Shown here piece by piece: positions 47,482 to 57,085 of a DNA stretch of 64,000 nt. The notes beneath the pieces are model-generated. The model saw only the letters and a program-made list of their open reading frames with translations, was not told where the DNA came from and did not search any database. The position numbers and the translations under genes were made by a program. Position 1 is the stretch's first letter. Each line of letters begins with the position of its first letter. Source of the DNA: Eupeodes corollae (lineage: Eukaryota > Arthropoda > Insecta > Diptera > Syrphidae); contig NC_079149.1 in the NCBI RefSeq assembly GCF_945859685.1, forward strand, positions 85,799,073 through 85,863,072. Direction: 5' to 3'.

Positions 47482-47782
47482 CGAGAAATGGTAGAGCCAT
47501 CAACAATTTGTTCTAAGACATTTTCAAGTTAGATTTCAGGTTCTTTTTAAATAATTCTTTGAAGTATAATTATTGCATTTTAGAATATTTCATGTTTCTT
47601 ATAAACTTCTTGTAATAAGTTCTATTATAAGGTGTATTCTTGTTACTCGTACTAGAAGTTTATGAGGAACATGAAATATTCTAAAATACAATTATACTTC
47701 AACGATTTATTTAAAAAAAGAAGCTGAAATCGAACTTGAAAAGGTCTTAGAACAAATTGTTGATGGCTCTTCCACCTCTCGA
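47482..47782. repeat. Long foldback (about 128-bp arms)
   Basis: The left arm is 47482-47610 and the right arm is 47654-47782, in inverted orientation with a loop of about 43 bp. Matching text includes AGAGCCATCAACAATTTGTT on the left and its complement AACAAATTGTTGATGGCTCT on the right, and TTTTAGAATATTTCATGTT on both. Arms are roughly 85-90% alike by eye. It could be a MITE without a recognised superfamily, or a locus whose transcript would form a long hairpin RNA. Confidence 0.85.
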
Positions 47783-50379
47783 AGTTAATTGATTCTGGAT
47801 ACCCTACATACTGTCTTCTCAAAATTATCACTAACGTTTATTAATTCTGACTGACGACTTCTTTATGACATTATCCTCAAGACTTTGTTTATGAGATTGT
47901 TTCTCGTTTCTCCACTCCATTCTCATTTTGCAGACGATTTTAATATTGTATTTTATTGCAGTAATTTTGTTGGCTTTTTAAGGCCCGCCATGCATGCATG
48001 AAACATGTAATGATTTCCTTGGAACAATTATTTATATGTGTATGTTTGTGTATAGTTCTGCTTCTAAGCAACAAAACTTATGCAATAAAATTACCTCAGA
48101 GAGAGTTCTTGAAAAAAATGTTTTCAAGGCACAAATAATAAACCAATATTTGGATGTGCATATGAAGGAGTAGTAAAGCTCTTAAGCTATTTGGCGGTAA
48201 AAATAATTGCATGAAATAAATTTTAATTTGCCGCAGGGTGTATAATTTCATGCTTTCAAGTTTGTAGCACTGAAATTTTGACATCTGTCAAACTAAATTG
48301 TCATTTGAAATGATAGAATTTAAACTCGACCTAGTTATGCTATCAGTAAATTTATAAACATTTGACAATAGTGACAATTTTTTCTGAAGCTTGTTTTTGA
48401 TCGTAATGCAAACTCAGTTGAAACAATAATTGAAAGGATGGCAGGTGTTACTATTGATCCGAATGTATCAATTTCCTGACTCCCGTAGAAATTAAACCGT
48501 TTGGTTCTTTGTGTCTGCAGCTATAGACAACGCGAATAAAGATCGGATTCTAGAGACACTAAAACCAACATTATTTATGTTATGGCCGCAATACCGCCAG
48601 AATAAGCGAAAAAGTGGTTTAAATCTACCTCAAAGAATGTACATGCTGCAAACCTTAATAAAATTTCAACGATATTAATGTTTTTCATATTTAATGGCAA
48701 AGTCCAAACTTTAAAAGCAAATTCAATTTTGCATTTAGCTTTACTTGAGACACCGAAAAACAAAAAAACCTCGAGAAGAAACTAATTACAAAACTGGTGT
48801 TTTTTAAGTTTAGATTTTCAATCTAGCAACACTTTATTCGGAGTTGGTCGCTTTGACAGCTGTCACTTGATTTTTAATCAGTACTCGTATTTCTTTGCCC
48901 TTTGATAATAAACAAAGCTTGCGAATTGTGCGAATTTAGTTATCTCGCATCGTGGGTCTGCTGCGTGAACTCCAAGTTCATGCTATACTATTTCTGTGAG
49001 ATTATGTGAAGTCGCTTGCCTAAGCTGATGAATTTGAGACGATTGACGCCTTGGAATAGAATATTCTGTTCGTTGTTGCTGACATACGGCCACAATTGCT
49101 GCAAAATTTGCTCGAAAAGTGAACTTCTCGGAATTAATTTATTCGAACCAGCCACAGCTGCCACTTTCCTGATATCTTTTTTTAAAACATAATGGTTAAC
49201 CAATATCCTTATAAAAAATCTTAATGCTTTTCCATAGTATCAAAAAGTATGAGCTTTTATTTATTCTTTAATGAGTTACATTTTTAAAATGCAATATCGG
49301 GGAATATGACATGATTAAATGCTAATGAAAACTAAAAAAGACAAACTTATACAACATTTAAGTCAAGAATCTTTAATGCATTTTAAAAAATGTAATTTTT
49401 CATACAAAACCCAATGAAGTTTAAGTTCATATTCAAACATTTAGACTTGTAAAAATAGCTCATGCCATAATAAGTGCGATTTTCGAAAAATCCATTAATT
49501 TTAAACTAAAGGTTTTGTGATCAGTTTAAATACTTAAAACATCTTAATTTTAATTATTCTATATTGAATTCTAAAAGCACGATTTTTTAAGTTAATTAAA
49601 TCATTTCAAATATGTTTTGTATTTATATAAACCCTTCCTTCAAAATAATTTCCATATGCAGATGTTTTCCCATATGCACGTTAAAATAATAAAAGAAACA
49701 AAAATCACACTAAAATAATATTCGAAAGCAACAAAATAAAAATATTATAATAAGAATTCATTACATTTAAATTAATGTTTCCACTCATTAAATCTGGATT
49801 CATATCTCTTCAAGTTCGTGTCTTGGCAAAAGCAAAGGCAAAATGCAATGTTAATGTGTAACCCCTGCTGATGGGGGGCTCCTTTGCATTTTTTAAGTGT
49901 CAATTATCATCTCATCCCATCGCAGACATTTAAAAGTTTATTGTACGCTTAGCAGCAGCAAGCTCATTACAAAAGGCAATATAATTACAATGCACAACTT
50001 AAATGCAATGACGTTAATATAATTTTTTTCTGTTTTCAACTTTACCCCACCGCACCGAACCATACTGCATGCGAATCGCACAGAACAGAAGGAACAGAAC
50101 AAGGGCAGTTAAAGTAAAGTGTAAGTCACTCTCAACTCTCAAGCTCAATATCGAGCACCAAAGATCATGTGAAGAGTCCACAAGGAACAGCAAACTTTTA
50201 AACTTAAGAAATACAAAAAAAAACATCCTGAGTCATAAATGCCAGAGAAAATAAAGTCCAATTTATTAAGCATTATTAAGTGCGACGACCGAGAGTACAA
50301 ATGCATTAATATCTGTTACTTGCCCCTTACAGTAACCCTTTAACCGTTCCGTTGCTGATGCGGTACTGTAAGTCTTCGT
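47783..50379. other. AT-rich stretch, no gene seen
   Basis: Minus-strand frames at 48096-48284, 48575-48763 and 48988-49203 lack recognised domains. No element ends found. Confidence 0.4.
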
Positions 50380-50700
50380 TGTAACCCCGATATGCAGATA
50401 CACGCCGGTTGCCTCTCCGGGCCGGGCAGTGCGGCGGCGAAATGAATAAAAAATGTGTGTGCGCGTACAGGTAAACGAGCAAAAAGACAAATTCTTAACA
50501 AGATACAAGGATACAATTATTTGTATGGAAGCGATGCGCCAACGCCAACCCTAACCCAAACCCAAACCGAGCCTCAGTTAAGTCAGTCTGAAAGACTCAG
50601 TCAGCCAAAAAAACTGGTGTTGCAGCGAAGCGAGTGTTATAGTAGGACAGACAACACAATAGCAGCTTCAGCAGCGTTAAATATTCGCTGCTTTTGCGCA
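50380..50700. other. GC-richer patch, possible host 5' UTR or promoter
   Basis: Base composition changes sharply here (CGGTTGCCTCTCCGGGCCGG near 50406-50425). CAGTC-type words follow at 50580-50605 and a CAGCAGCG-type stretch at 50650-50700. The open plus frame over it has no recognised domain. This looks unlike the transposons around it and might be the start region of a host transcript, but no splice or coding evidence was found. Confidence 0.25.
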
Positions 50701-51110
50701 AGCGCACTTAAAAGTTATTTTTCAATCAATAAAGAAACATAATAAAACCATTAAATGGTTAATGCAATTCCAAAGTGAATATGTCTGTCATGATTTTCGT
50801 TTTCGACGAAAACGTCCAACAAAAGAAGGGAAGTCCGCACTGCGACTTCTCTCAGTCGAAACACCCGCACCATGATATGGGAATTGAGAAAAACCGCATC
50901 GTCTTCTTCTTGATCTTTTTCCCTTTCTTTTACTTTATTATGGCCACATCATTCCTCCTTCAACCAAGGCAATATAGTGATGGTATGGGTGTTGCTCCTG
51001 CGGTCTTCAGATACACTCGAAATGTAAATGATGACCACAAGCTGAAAGAGACGTTTTCACATCAAGCAATGAAAACAATCTGTATATTGTGTATGGAGTA
51101 CAGACAGATA
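50701..51110. other. Unassigned stretch
   Basis: An open plus frame from 50781 runs into the left inverted repeat of the Tc1-like element, so it is not likely to be a gene. Confidence 0.35.
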
Positions 51111-52070
51111 CACTGCCAACCGCTAGGATGAGGCTACACATTTTTTGAATCAATTTAATGGTTTAAAAACATTTCTTTATAAGATTTTTTCTTACATTAC
51201 TAACGCCATCCACCATTTTCGGATCTAATCTCTATAAGACAGTTGTTCACAAAAACTTGAAGTCAATTATGCCATAGAATAATATAGCTCCAAATTATCT
51301 TTCCTCAGATCATGAAATTACAAGTTGTAAACGTCAAGACCGTCAAGGTTAAACTTTTCGTTTCACCCGAAATGACAGCGCGCTTCCATTTAGAGCTCCA
51401 AGTAACATGCTCTCTTGTAAAATTCTTCAGAAGCTCTTTGTGAACTTTCCTCAAAACAAGTTTATTTTTTAGTCTTCTTCCCTGGATAGTATCACTTTCT
51501 TATATTATCCTATGAATTGTTGTTATTTTAGCCGTTGGAACTTATTTTAGTCGGTGGTAGAATGAAATTTGAGACAAGCCTTAGAAAAAATTGCTTTTCT
51601 CATGATGTTCTTGTCAACCTTTTGATTTTTCCCATATTTTTGTGGATCAGCAAATTGATTGCTTACAACTTTCTTGGTTCTGTTAAGTCTTTTTGATATT
51701 TCACGTCTTGAGAGTCCTAAATTGTTTAGCTGTCAAATTCTTTCCAGGCACCATGTGTGTTTCAAATTACATTTAAACAGTTGTTTTCAACACTCGTTTT
51801 AATATTCTACGCAAAAGTTTTGAAAAGATCGCACTTGTAAGCTTCTGCACGGAAATATTCGCAAAGGCCTCATCCATGTTCCTTATTTGATATTGGGAAA
51901 TTCCAAAGCTCGTTTCTAATTTTCCCTTAAATTTTATGAATTTGTAATGGTGAAATACCTACCTACTCACAGATAGTCAAAGTTGCCATCCGGGTACAAC
52001 GCTTCCATCCACTATAAAAAGTAAAAATCGATTCCAATAATGTGTGGCCTCATCCTAGTGGTTGGCAGTG
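51111..52070 (-). mobile_element. Tc1-like element, deleted, with TIRs and TA flanks
   Basis: The ends are CACTGCCAACCGCTAGGATG (left) and, in reverse complement, CACTGCCAACCACTAGGATG (right). The match continues for about 46 bp with a few differences. TA lies on both sides (51109-51110 and 52071-52072). At 51560-51740 on the minus strand is a fragment of a Tc1-type N-terminal domain. At 960 bp it is shorter than a full Tc1 element, so the catalytic part is missing. Confidence 0.88.
51560..51745 (-). pseudogene. Tc1-type transposase N-terminal domain remnant
   Basis: In broken frames the text reads LGLSRREISKRLNRTKKVVS then FADPQKYGKN and KNIMRKAIF. This is the helix-turn-helix and following segment of Tc1/Tc3-like transposases, which bind the inverted repeats. 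There are several stops and no DDE region. Confidence 0.7.
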
Positions 52071-52289
52071 TATAAGTACAGAGAGACAAAAGATCTCTTG
52101 TACATTGTACAATCAGATATTTATTCTTAAATTTAAAATAATGACATTTTTTCCATAATATAAAATATATCAGGAATTTGACCAGTGGTTCATGAATCTT
52201 GATATGGGAACGAAAAACAAGTGTCAGAGTCGACAAAAGGATTGGGCACATTGAGGATGGTTTTTTAAGTTACGTGACGCCAAGGGCGT

Positions 52290-52304
52290 CACGTCATGTA
52301 ATCT
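52290..52304 (+). repeat. SINE target-site duplication, left
   Basis: The 15-bp word CACGTCATGTAATCT is repeated at 52572-52586. Confidence 0.93.
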
Positions 52305-52571
52305 AATAAATACTAAATTGGGTGGCGCAACAGTCCGTTTAAAAACTAGGGCCTCTGTTGTCAGGGATGGAAGGGACCTACAGTTTTAAGCCGAATCCGA
52401 ACGGCAAATTTGAGAAAGCTCTTTTCATGACAGGAATTACTCTTGGAGAATATTTCAATTCCTCGTAAGAGGCAGTACCCGTGAAAAAAATTTAGATGGC
52501 ATAAGCAGGGATCGAACCCAAGACCTCTCGCATGACAGTCCAACGCACTAACTATCATGCCACGGGTACTA
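52305..52571 (-). mobile_element. tRNA-derived SINE, copy 2, with TSD
   Basis: On the minus strand the 5' end is AGTACCCGTGGCATGATAG. It is followed by an intact-looking tRNA-like segment with box A (TGGCATGATAG) and box B (GGTTCGATCCC), acceptor-like ends GTGGCAT/ATGCCAT and a TGTCA anticodon-loop text as in tRNA-Asp. The body ends with CAGAGGCCCTAGTT, seven bases, then GGACTGTTGCGCCACC and an AT-rich tail. Those tail blocks also occur at the 3' end of the RTE-like LINE. A 15-bp duplication at both sides shows insertion by LINE-type target priming. Confidence 0.92.
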
Positions 52572-52586
52572 CACGTCATGTAATCT
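52572..52586 (+). repeat. SINE target-site duplication, right
   Basis: Exact second copy of CACGTCATGTAATCT, adjoining the SINE 5' end. Confidence 0.93.
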
Positions 52587-53479
52587 TCAGTGCAAAATAT
52601 TGTCAACTCGTTGATGTGTACATTAACGCTTCACTTTCACGTTGAATAACATTTTTAAGTCAACACGTTCACTCTTTTCAGAGACCGTGTGATTTGTAAG
52701 TCAATGCTTTTGGATCACGATGCCTCGTTTTAGGGACGGTTGGTCATTGCAATGAGAAGGACTCCCAACATTGACATTATTTCTATAAGAGCTATCTTTA
52801 ATGTGTATTAAACATTGCTGTTTGTAGCTATTAATTAAATATTTCAAATAAATAACCCTGTGTGTCCAAAGTTCGCCAATGGGATTTTTATCCTGACGAA
52901 TTCTAACAGGAGGCGAGCAAAGAGTGATCCAAGTTTAATCAAAGATTAAAGTCATATTTACCTTAAATGGACGATTACTTCTTTCTTGGCCTTTCTATCA
53001 ACTCAAAGTTATTTCAAAGGCAAATTATTTTTAACGTATGATCAGGTGGAATCAAACTTAATAAGCTTCAAAACATTTTTTTTGATGTAAATACATTTCC
53101 CTACAAAAACCATTCTTTTTCCATTAATTTCTTTTTTGATTATTGATTTTAAATAATAATCAAAAATTGAAACCAACTTTCATTAGCATTCCACTTTTGT
53201 GAGGGGGTAGAATTCCAACTCGAAAAACGCGTTGACTCCTTAAGTTGACTGTTTAATTTTATAAGTATCCAAAACACATGCCAAATCATGCTTGTTAGGC
53301 AAAAGTACTATCGCACTCGTCCAAAAGAATCCAAAACTACTTAGAGACACTCAACTGGAACCTGCTTATTCTTTACAGATGGCTTCTTTCGACTTTCACC
53401 ACTTTTTGTCAATAAGCCACTTTCCACTTTGATTCTTAGAAAAAGTCCGAAAATAATTTTGGGATTGGTTTACCTTAGG
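52587..53479. other. Unassigned stretch, no gene seen
   Basis: No recognised frames or repeat ends. Confidence 0.35.
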
Positions 53480-53800
53480 GAAGAGGATTTTTTTCTATTT
53501 TTGGGGGTGGTATCCACAGATTTTCCGACAATGAGGAAAAGTTCTTCAAAAAAATATATTCACAGTAACTTGACGATCCAATTTGGATTTTCACCCGACT
53601 AAAAACGCATATTTTGCTAATAGCCAAACTCATTCAGCTTAAAATGAGGTTCCCCGCTGAAAATGATTTTGCGTTGAAATTTATCTTCTTAGCGCATCTT
53701 TTGAAGAGCGGAATCGGAGAACGTTCGTCGCCTAGCGTCGCTCCAAAGGGTCCATAAGCTTAAATTCTTTTGTCTACAGTCAGTAGTACAGTCGTTGAGA
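53480..53800 (-). pseudogene. Mariner-type transposase relic
   Basis: Minus-strand frames give ARRRTFSDSALQKMR, then FQRKIIFSGEPHFKLNEFGY and QNMRF, SGENPNWIV. This parallels the QRRxFxxWxLE...IxFSDEAHFxLNGxVNKQN block of the DD41D mariners in this window. The first catalytic aspartate is changed (SGEPHF). No terminal repeats were found. An old fragment. Confidence 0.5.
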
Positions 53801-54029
53801 ACGCCGTAGATTTGATTGATTTGGATCGTTTGCTACGGACGACTGAACGGGGGCAGAATCTTCGACATTTTGACCTACCCACGAGAATTTCGACCTCAAA
53901 TTGGCTTAAAGTTTAAAGTTACAGTCATCGAATCCGATTTGCGGTAAAAAAAAATATTGATATATAATAATTTGCAGACGTTGCTCGTTCTTGTACTTTA
54001 ATATAAAGGAAACGTTAAGTATAGCGAGT

Positions 54030-54960
54030 TTACAATTCCATGATAAGTAAAAGGGTGTGTTTACACATTAAATTCAAAGTAGTAAAGACCCTCTTGGAAA
54101 GCCTAATAAGGCCAACTGTAAAACGGACATTGGTAATAAATGGGGCCTACAGCCCCGCATTACACACTGGCTATAACGCCGATCCTTACTTATGGAGTAG
54201 CGGTATGGTGGTCGGCGCTAGATATAGCGACAAATCGCGATAAACACATCAAAGTCCAACGAACAGCCTGTCTGTGTATGGGAGGAGAACTTCGCTCTAC
54301 CCCCTCCGCCACACTTGATGTTCTGTTCTATCTAATACCGCAATACATTTTCAGCAAACGGTCGCTAAAACAGCCATACGGCTTCAAGCATACTCTCTGT
54401 GGATCAATAGTGGAATTGGCCACACCACTATTTTGAACTCATTCAGAACTATAAACAGTAATATTGACTACACCATACCCCATCCTCAGTTTAATAACTA
54501 TAGCTTCAAAGTGACTATACCTCCCAGGTCTTCTTCATGTAAACTCATGCTAAAGCAAGATACCATAGAGAAAACAAGCTTCAGGTGGAATAACACCACC
54601 ACCTGTTTAGGGACAAAAATAATTTGGCCTAATCTTAGCTCCAGGCGCTCAAAACAATTATTCTCTCTGAATAGATTGTACCTAGCTACGTTATAGGTGT
54701 CCTGACTGGGTACTGCTTAATAGGAAGGCATGTTATTCGACTTGGAGCCCCTGCAAATGATTTTTGTAAGAGTTGCATGAACGAGGAGGAGGAGGAGACA
54801 ATCTCTAATCAAAGACGTAGAATCCACCTTGGAGACTCCTAATTCAACGATACCAGCGATCTAAAAAATTCTGACATTATTTGTCTCCTTCGCTTTTACT
54901 CGGAGTTCCAATTGTATAGACGAGTTAAGCTAATCAACTGATGCATGTGGTATCACAACG
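54030..54960 (+). pseudogene. LOA-like LINE fragment
   Basis: Plus-strand frames have ITPILTYGVAVWW near 54165-54210, matching RPILTYGSIVWW of the LINE at 25-28 kb. HIKVQRTACLCMGGELRSTP then ATLDVLF follows the same thumb text. Near 54700-54800 the text TGYCLIGRHVIRLGAPAND then FCKSCMNEEEEETI matches the C-terminal motif (GHWPIGxHAxxL...FCRSC). RNase H has mostly decayed. Truncated and broken. Confidence 0.75.
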
Positions 54961-55224
54961 GACCATACTTTGGCCTAAGTGTGTTGGACTTCCCAACCAA
55001 CAGCGACTTTACCCTTATCTAACCTAAGGCCATCTGAAATAAAACCAACTTTAAAAACTTAGCCTTATTGCACTTTACACTTACAGCAGACATATTGCAC
55101 TCTGACAAAGTGAAATAAAGCCAAAATATTTTGAGAAATAAGACAAAATTATTTGTACGGTGAAGTATGCAATCCCCCTGCGGAGACACACTATAATATT
55201 TGGGGTAGGTGCGAAGTTGCAAAG
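54961..55224. other. Flank of the LTR element
   Basis: Short AT-rich stretch without recognised features, ending in the TATA target site. Confidence 0.35.
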
Positions 55225-55228
55225 TATA
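55225..55228 (+). repeat. TATA target duplication, left
   Basis: TATA here and at 62006-62009 directly flanks the two LTRs, the target type of the 17.6/297/gypsy group. Confidence 0.85.
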
Positions 55229-55597
55229 AGTTAACCCGATCGCCTAGGTCGTCGCCGGCCGCAAACAAAGTTGTTGTATCCGCCGCCGTCGTCGTCGTCA
55301 TCGTCGTCGTCGCCGTCATCGTCGTCGTCGTAGTCATCGTCACCGTCACTATCATCGACAATAACTATTTATGCTGACACAACTATTTCTATCAACGAAT
55401 TAGCTCCCACTGGTGTCAACCACAATCTATACGACGACGGGAAGTACGGAAATGTGATATCTTGCACACGCTGCAAGATAGAAACATTTCACAGGGTAGA
55501 GTAGAATTAAGGTAGATTATAAGTTTCAGTTTTTAAGAAGACTCAACACAATAAAGACAGAACATATTAAAGATCACAAATACTTGTTATCATTACT
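55229..55597 (+). repeat. 5' LTR
   Basis: 369 bp, AGT...ACT ends. The left third is GC-rich with CGT/GTC triplet repeats; the right part is AT-rich with promoter and polyadenylation signals. Identical in length and, by eye, in sequence to 61637-62005. Confidence 0.95.
55526..55559 (+). promoter_or_regulatory. Inr + DPE core promoter and AATAAA in LTR
   Basis: TCAGTT at 55526-55531 fits the fly initiator, with +1 at A 55528. AGACA at 55555-55559 is exactly at +28 to +32 and fits the downstream promoter element RGWYV. AATAAA at 55550-55555 is the polyadenylation signal. There is no TATA box at -30. Inr/DPE promoters are known in fly gypsy-type LTRs. The same signals recur in the 3' LTR at 61934-61967. 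Confidence 0.65.
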
Positions 55598-55607
55598 GGC
55601 GCCCAAC
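55597..55607 (+). other. Primer binding site, tRNA-Lys type
   Basis: TGGCGCCCAAC matches the complement of the 3' end of insect tRNA-Lys over 11 bases; its first T overlaps the last LTR base. Pairing stops after that (TTATAAG). Confidence 0.8.
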
Positions 55608-55831
55608 TTATAAGAACTTTCTGGAAAAAAAACCTAATCATCATTCATCAGTATTAAGAATTATTTTCTTTTATTTAAAAATGTAAGAATTTATCTATAC
55701 CTACTTTGAATATTTTTAATTGTAAAGCTTGCAAGTGTTATTTTTTTTTTGTGAGTGTTCCTATTCATTTTTTTTTATAATATTGAAATTAATTAAATTG
55801 CACATAAATATTATTTACGGTTTAACGGTTA

Positions 55832-57085
55832 ATGAGTGAACCTGAGAATTTTGAAACACTGTTAGAAAAGTTTAATTACTTACAAATAGGAAAAAAAATA
55901 GAAACAAGAATGAATGCTACAGATTTAAAAGTATTAGTAGAATCCGCAGTCAGTGGTGCTCTTGAAGCTCAAAAATTGGATTTTGAAAGAAAGTTAAGTG
56001 ATGCAGTGAAAAATTTAACATCGACACAAAACAAACCTGAAGTTGAAATTTTTAAAGAAATTGAAATTGTGGAAGGTAAAAGGTGTGAAGAGTGTCTCGA
56101 CATAGTTAAATCTCTCCCGGAGTTTGAGGGCAAACAGGGCACTTATGTCTCTTGGCGTCAAGCGGTTCATTCTGCTTACAAAGTTTTCGAAAAATACGAT
56201 GGTAGTTCTAGACATTACCAGGCAGTTGGAATAATAAGAAATAAAATAAGAGGCCCAGCCGATGCTGTTTTGGCTTCATTCAATACAGTTTTAAATTTTA
56301 AAGCTATCATAGCTAGGTTAGATTTTACGTACGCTGATGTACGTCCGATTTATTTAATTGAGCAAGAGCTCAGTACATTGCGGCAAGGAAACCTTACCGT
56401 TCTGGAATATTATGACGAGATTGAAAAAAAACTTACACTTCTTACAAACAAAACCAATATGTCATATGACAGTGCATTAGCCATTGCATTTAATGAAAAA
56501 TACAGAAGAGACGCCCTTAGAGTTTTTATATCTGGGTTAAAAAAACCATTAAGTGATGTTCTGTTTTCGGCCCGTCCGTCTGATATGCCTACAGCTTTGG
56601 CTTTAGCTCAAGAAGTTGAAGCAAACAATGAAAGGTATTTGTTTGCGGCGAGTTATGCGAAAAATTCTGAAGAAAAATCTCTAAGGTCCGAGATCAAACG
56701 ATCAGCGAACCGTTACCAAAACAATAATAATAGTAATAACTTCAATTATAACAGCCAAATTAATAAGACGGGCAAAAATCCATATTTTAACAAAAGGGAA
56801 AGTTATGAAAATGACAAACAATCGGAACTTAACAGTTCTAAAGTCCCCAGCAGTTGCGAAAAAATGGATGTTGATCCGACATCATCACGTTTACGTCAAA
56901 GACAGTCGGGACAGCGTCGCCAAAGATTAAATTATTTGCAGGACAATCCTCCACGGAATAATGAAGGTGACTATGAAGCCACGGCTGCTTTGCAGGTAGA
57001 TGAAGTGGAAGCTGAGGTACATGATTCTGACTACGTTAATTTTTTAGGGGAAGCTCCCAACTACCGTTTATTAAAAAAACAGTAG
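55832..57085 (+). CDS. gag: Errantivirus Gag
   Basis: 417 residues from the ATG at 55832. It would form the particle core in the cytoplasm. It has a charged N-terminal region (residues 1-85) and then a capsid-like part (about 90-280) with LDFTYADVRPIYLIEQELST and VFISGLKKPLSDVLFSARP. The C-terminal tail is rich in asparagine, glutamine and basic residues (about 285-370). No CCHC zinc knuckle is present, as in the gypsy/17.6 group, where a basic tail probably binds RNA. It ends at a TAG right after a run of seven A's that is a likely frameshift site into pol. No frame damage is seen. Confidence 0.92.
   Translation: MSEPENFETLLEKFNYLQIGKKIETRMNATDLKVLVESAVSGALEAQKLDFERKLSDAVKNLTSTQNKPEVEIFKEIEIVEGKRCEECLDIVKSLPEFEGKQGTYVSWRQAVHSAYKVFEKYDGSSRHYQAVGIIRNKIRGPADAVLASFNTVLNFKAIIARLDFTYADVRPIYLIEQELSTLRQGNLTVLEYYDEIEKKLTLLTNKTNMSYDSALAIAFNEKYRRDALRVFISGLKKPLSDVLFSARPSDMPTALALAQEVEANNERYLFAASYAKNSEEKSLRSEIKRSANRYQNNNNSNNFNYNSQINKTGKNPYFNKRESYENDKQSELNSSKVPSSCEKMDVDPTSSRLRQRQSGQRRQRLNYLQDNPPRNNEGDYEATAALQVDEVEAEVHDSDYVNFLGEAPNYRLLKKQ
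57073..57079 (+). promoter_or_regulatory. Likely -1 ribosomal frameshift site gag/pol
   Basis: The heptamer A AAA AAA is in the gag zero frame two codons before the TAG at 57083. The pol frame is -1 relative to gag and is open from this point. The first protease motif follows within 30 bases. There is no ATG near the start of pol, so a shift is the natural way to make it. A downstream RNA structure was not identified. Confidence 0.7.

Noticed and set aside
50455..50742. Plus-strand ORF over the GC-richer patch
   Set aside because: No ATG-led frame of note, low-complexity threonine and glutamine text; more likely non-coding.
50781..51131. Plus-strand ORF with a hydrophobic middle
   Set aside because: It reads into the inverted repeat of the Tc1-like element and has no recognised domain.
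55153..55377. Plus-strand ORF with a long valine run
   Set aside because: Translation of the CGT/GTC triplet repeat in the LTR; no gene.
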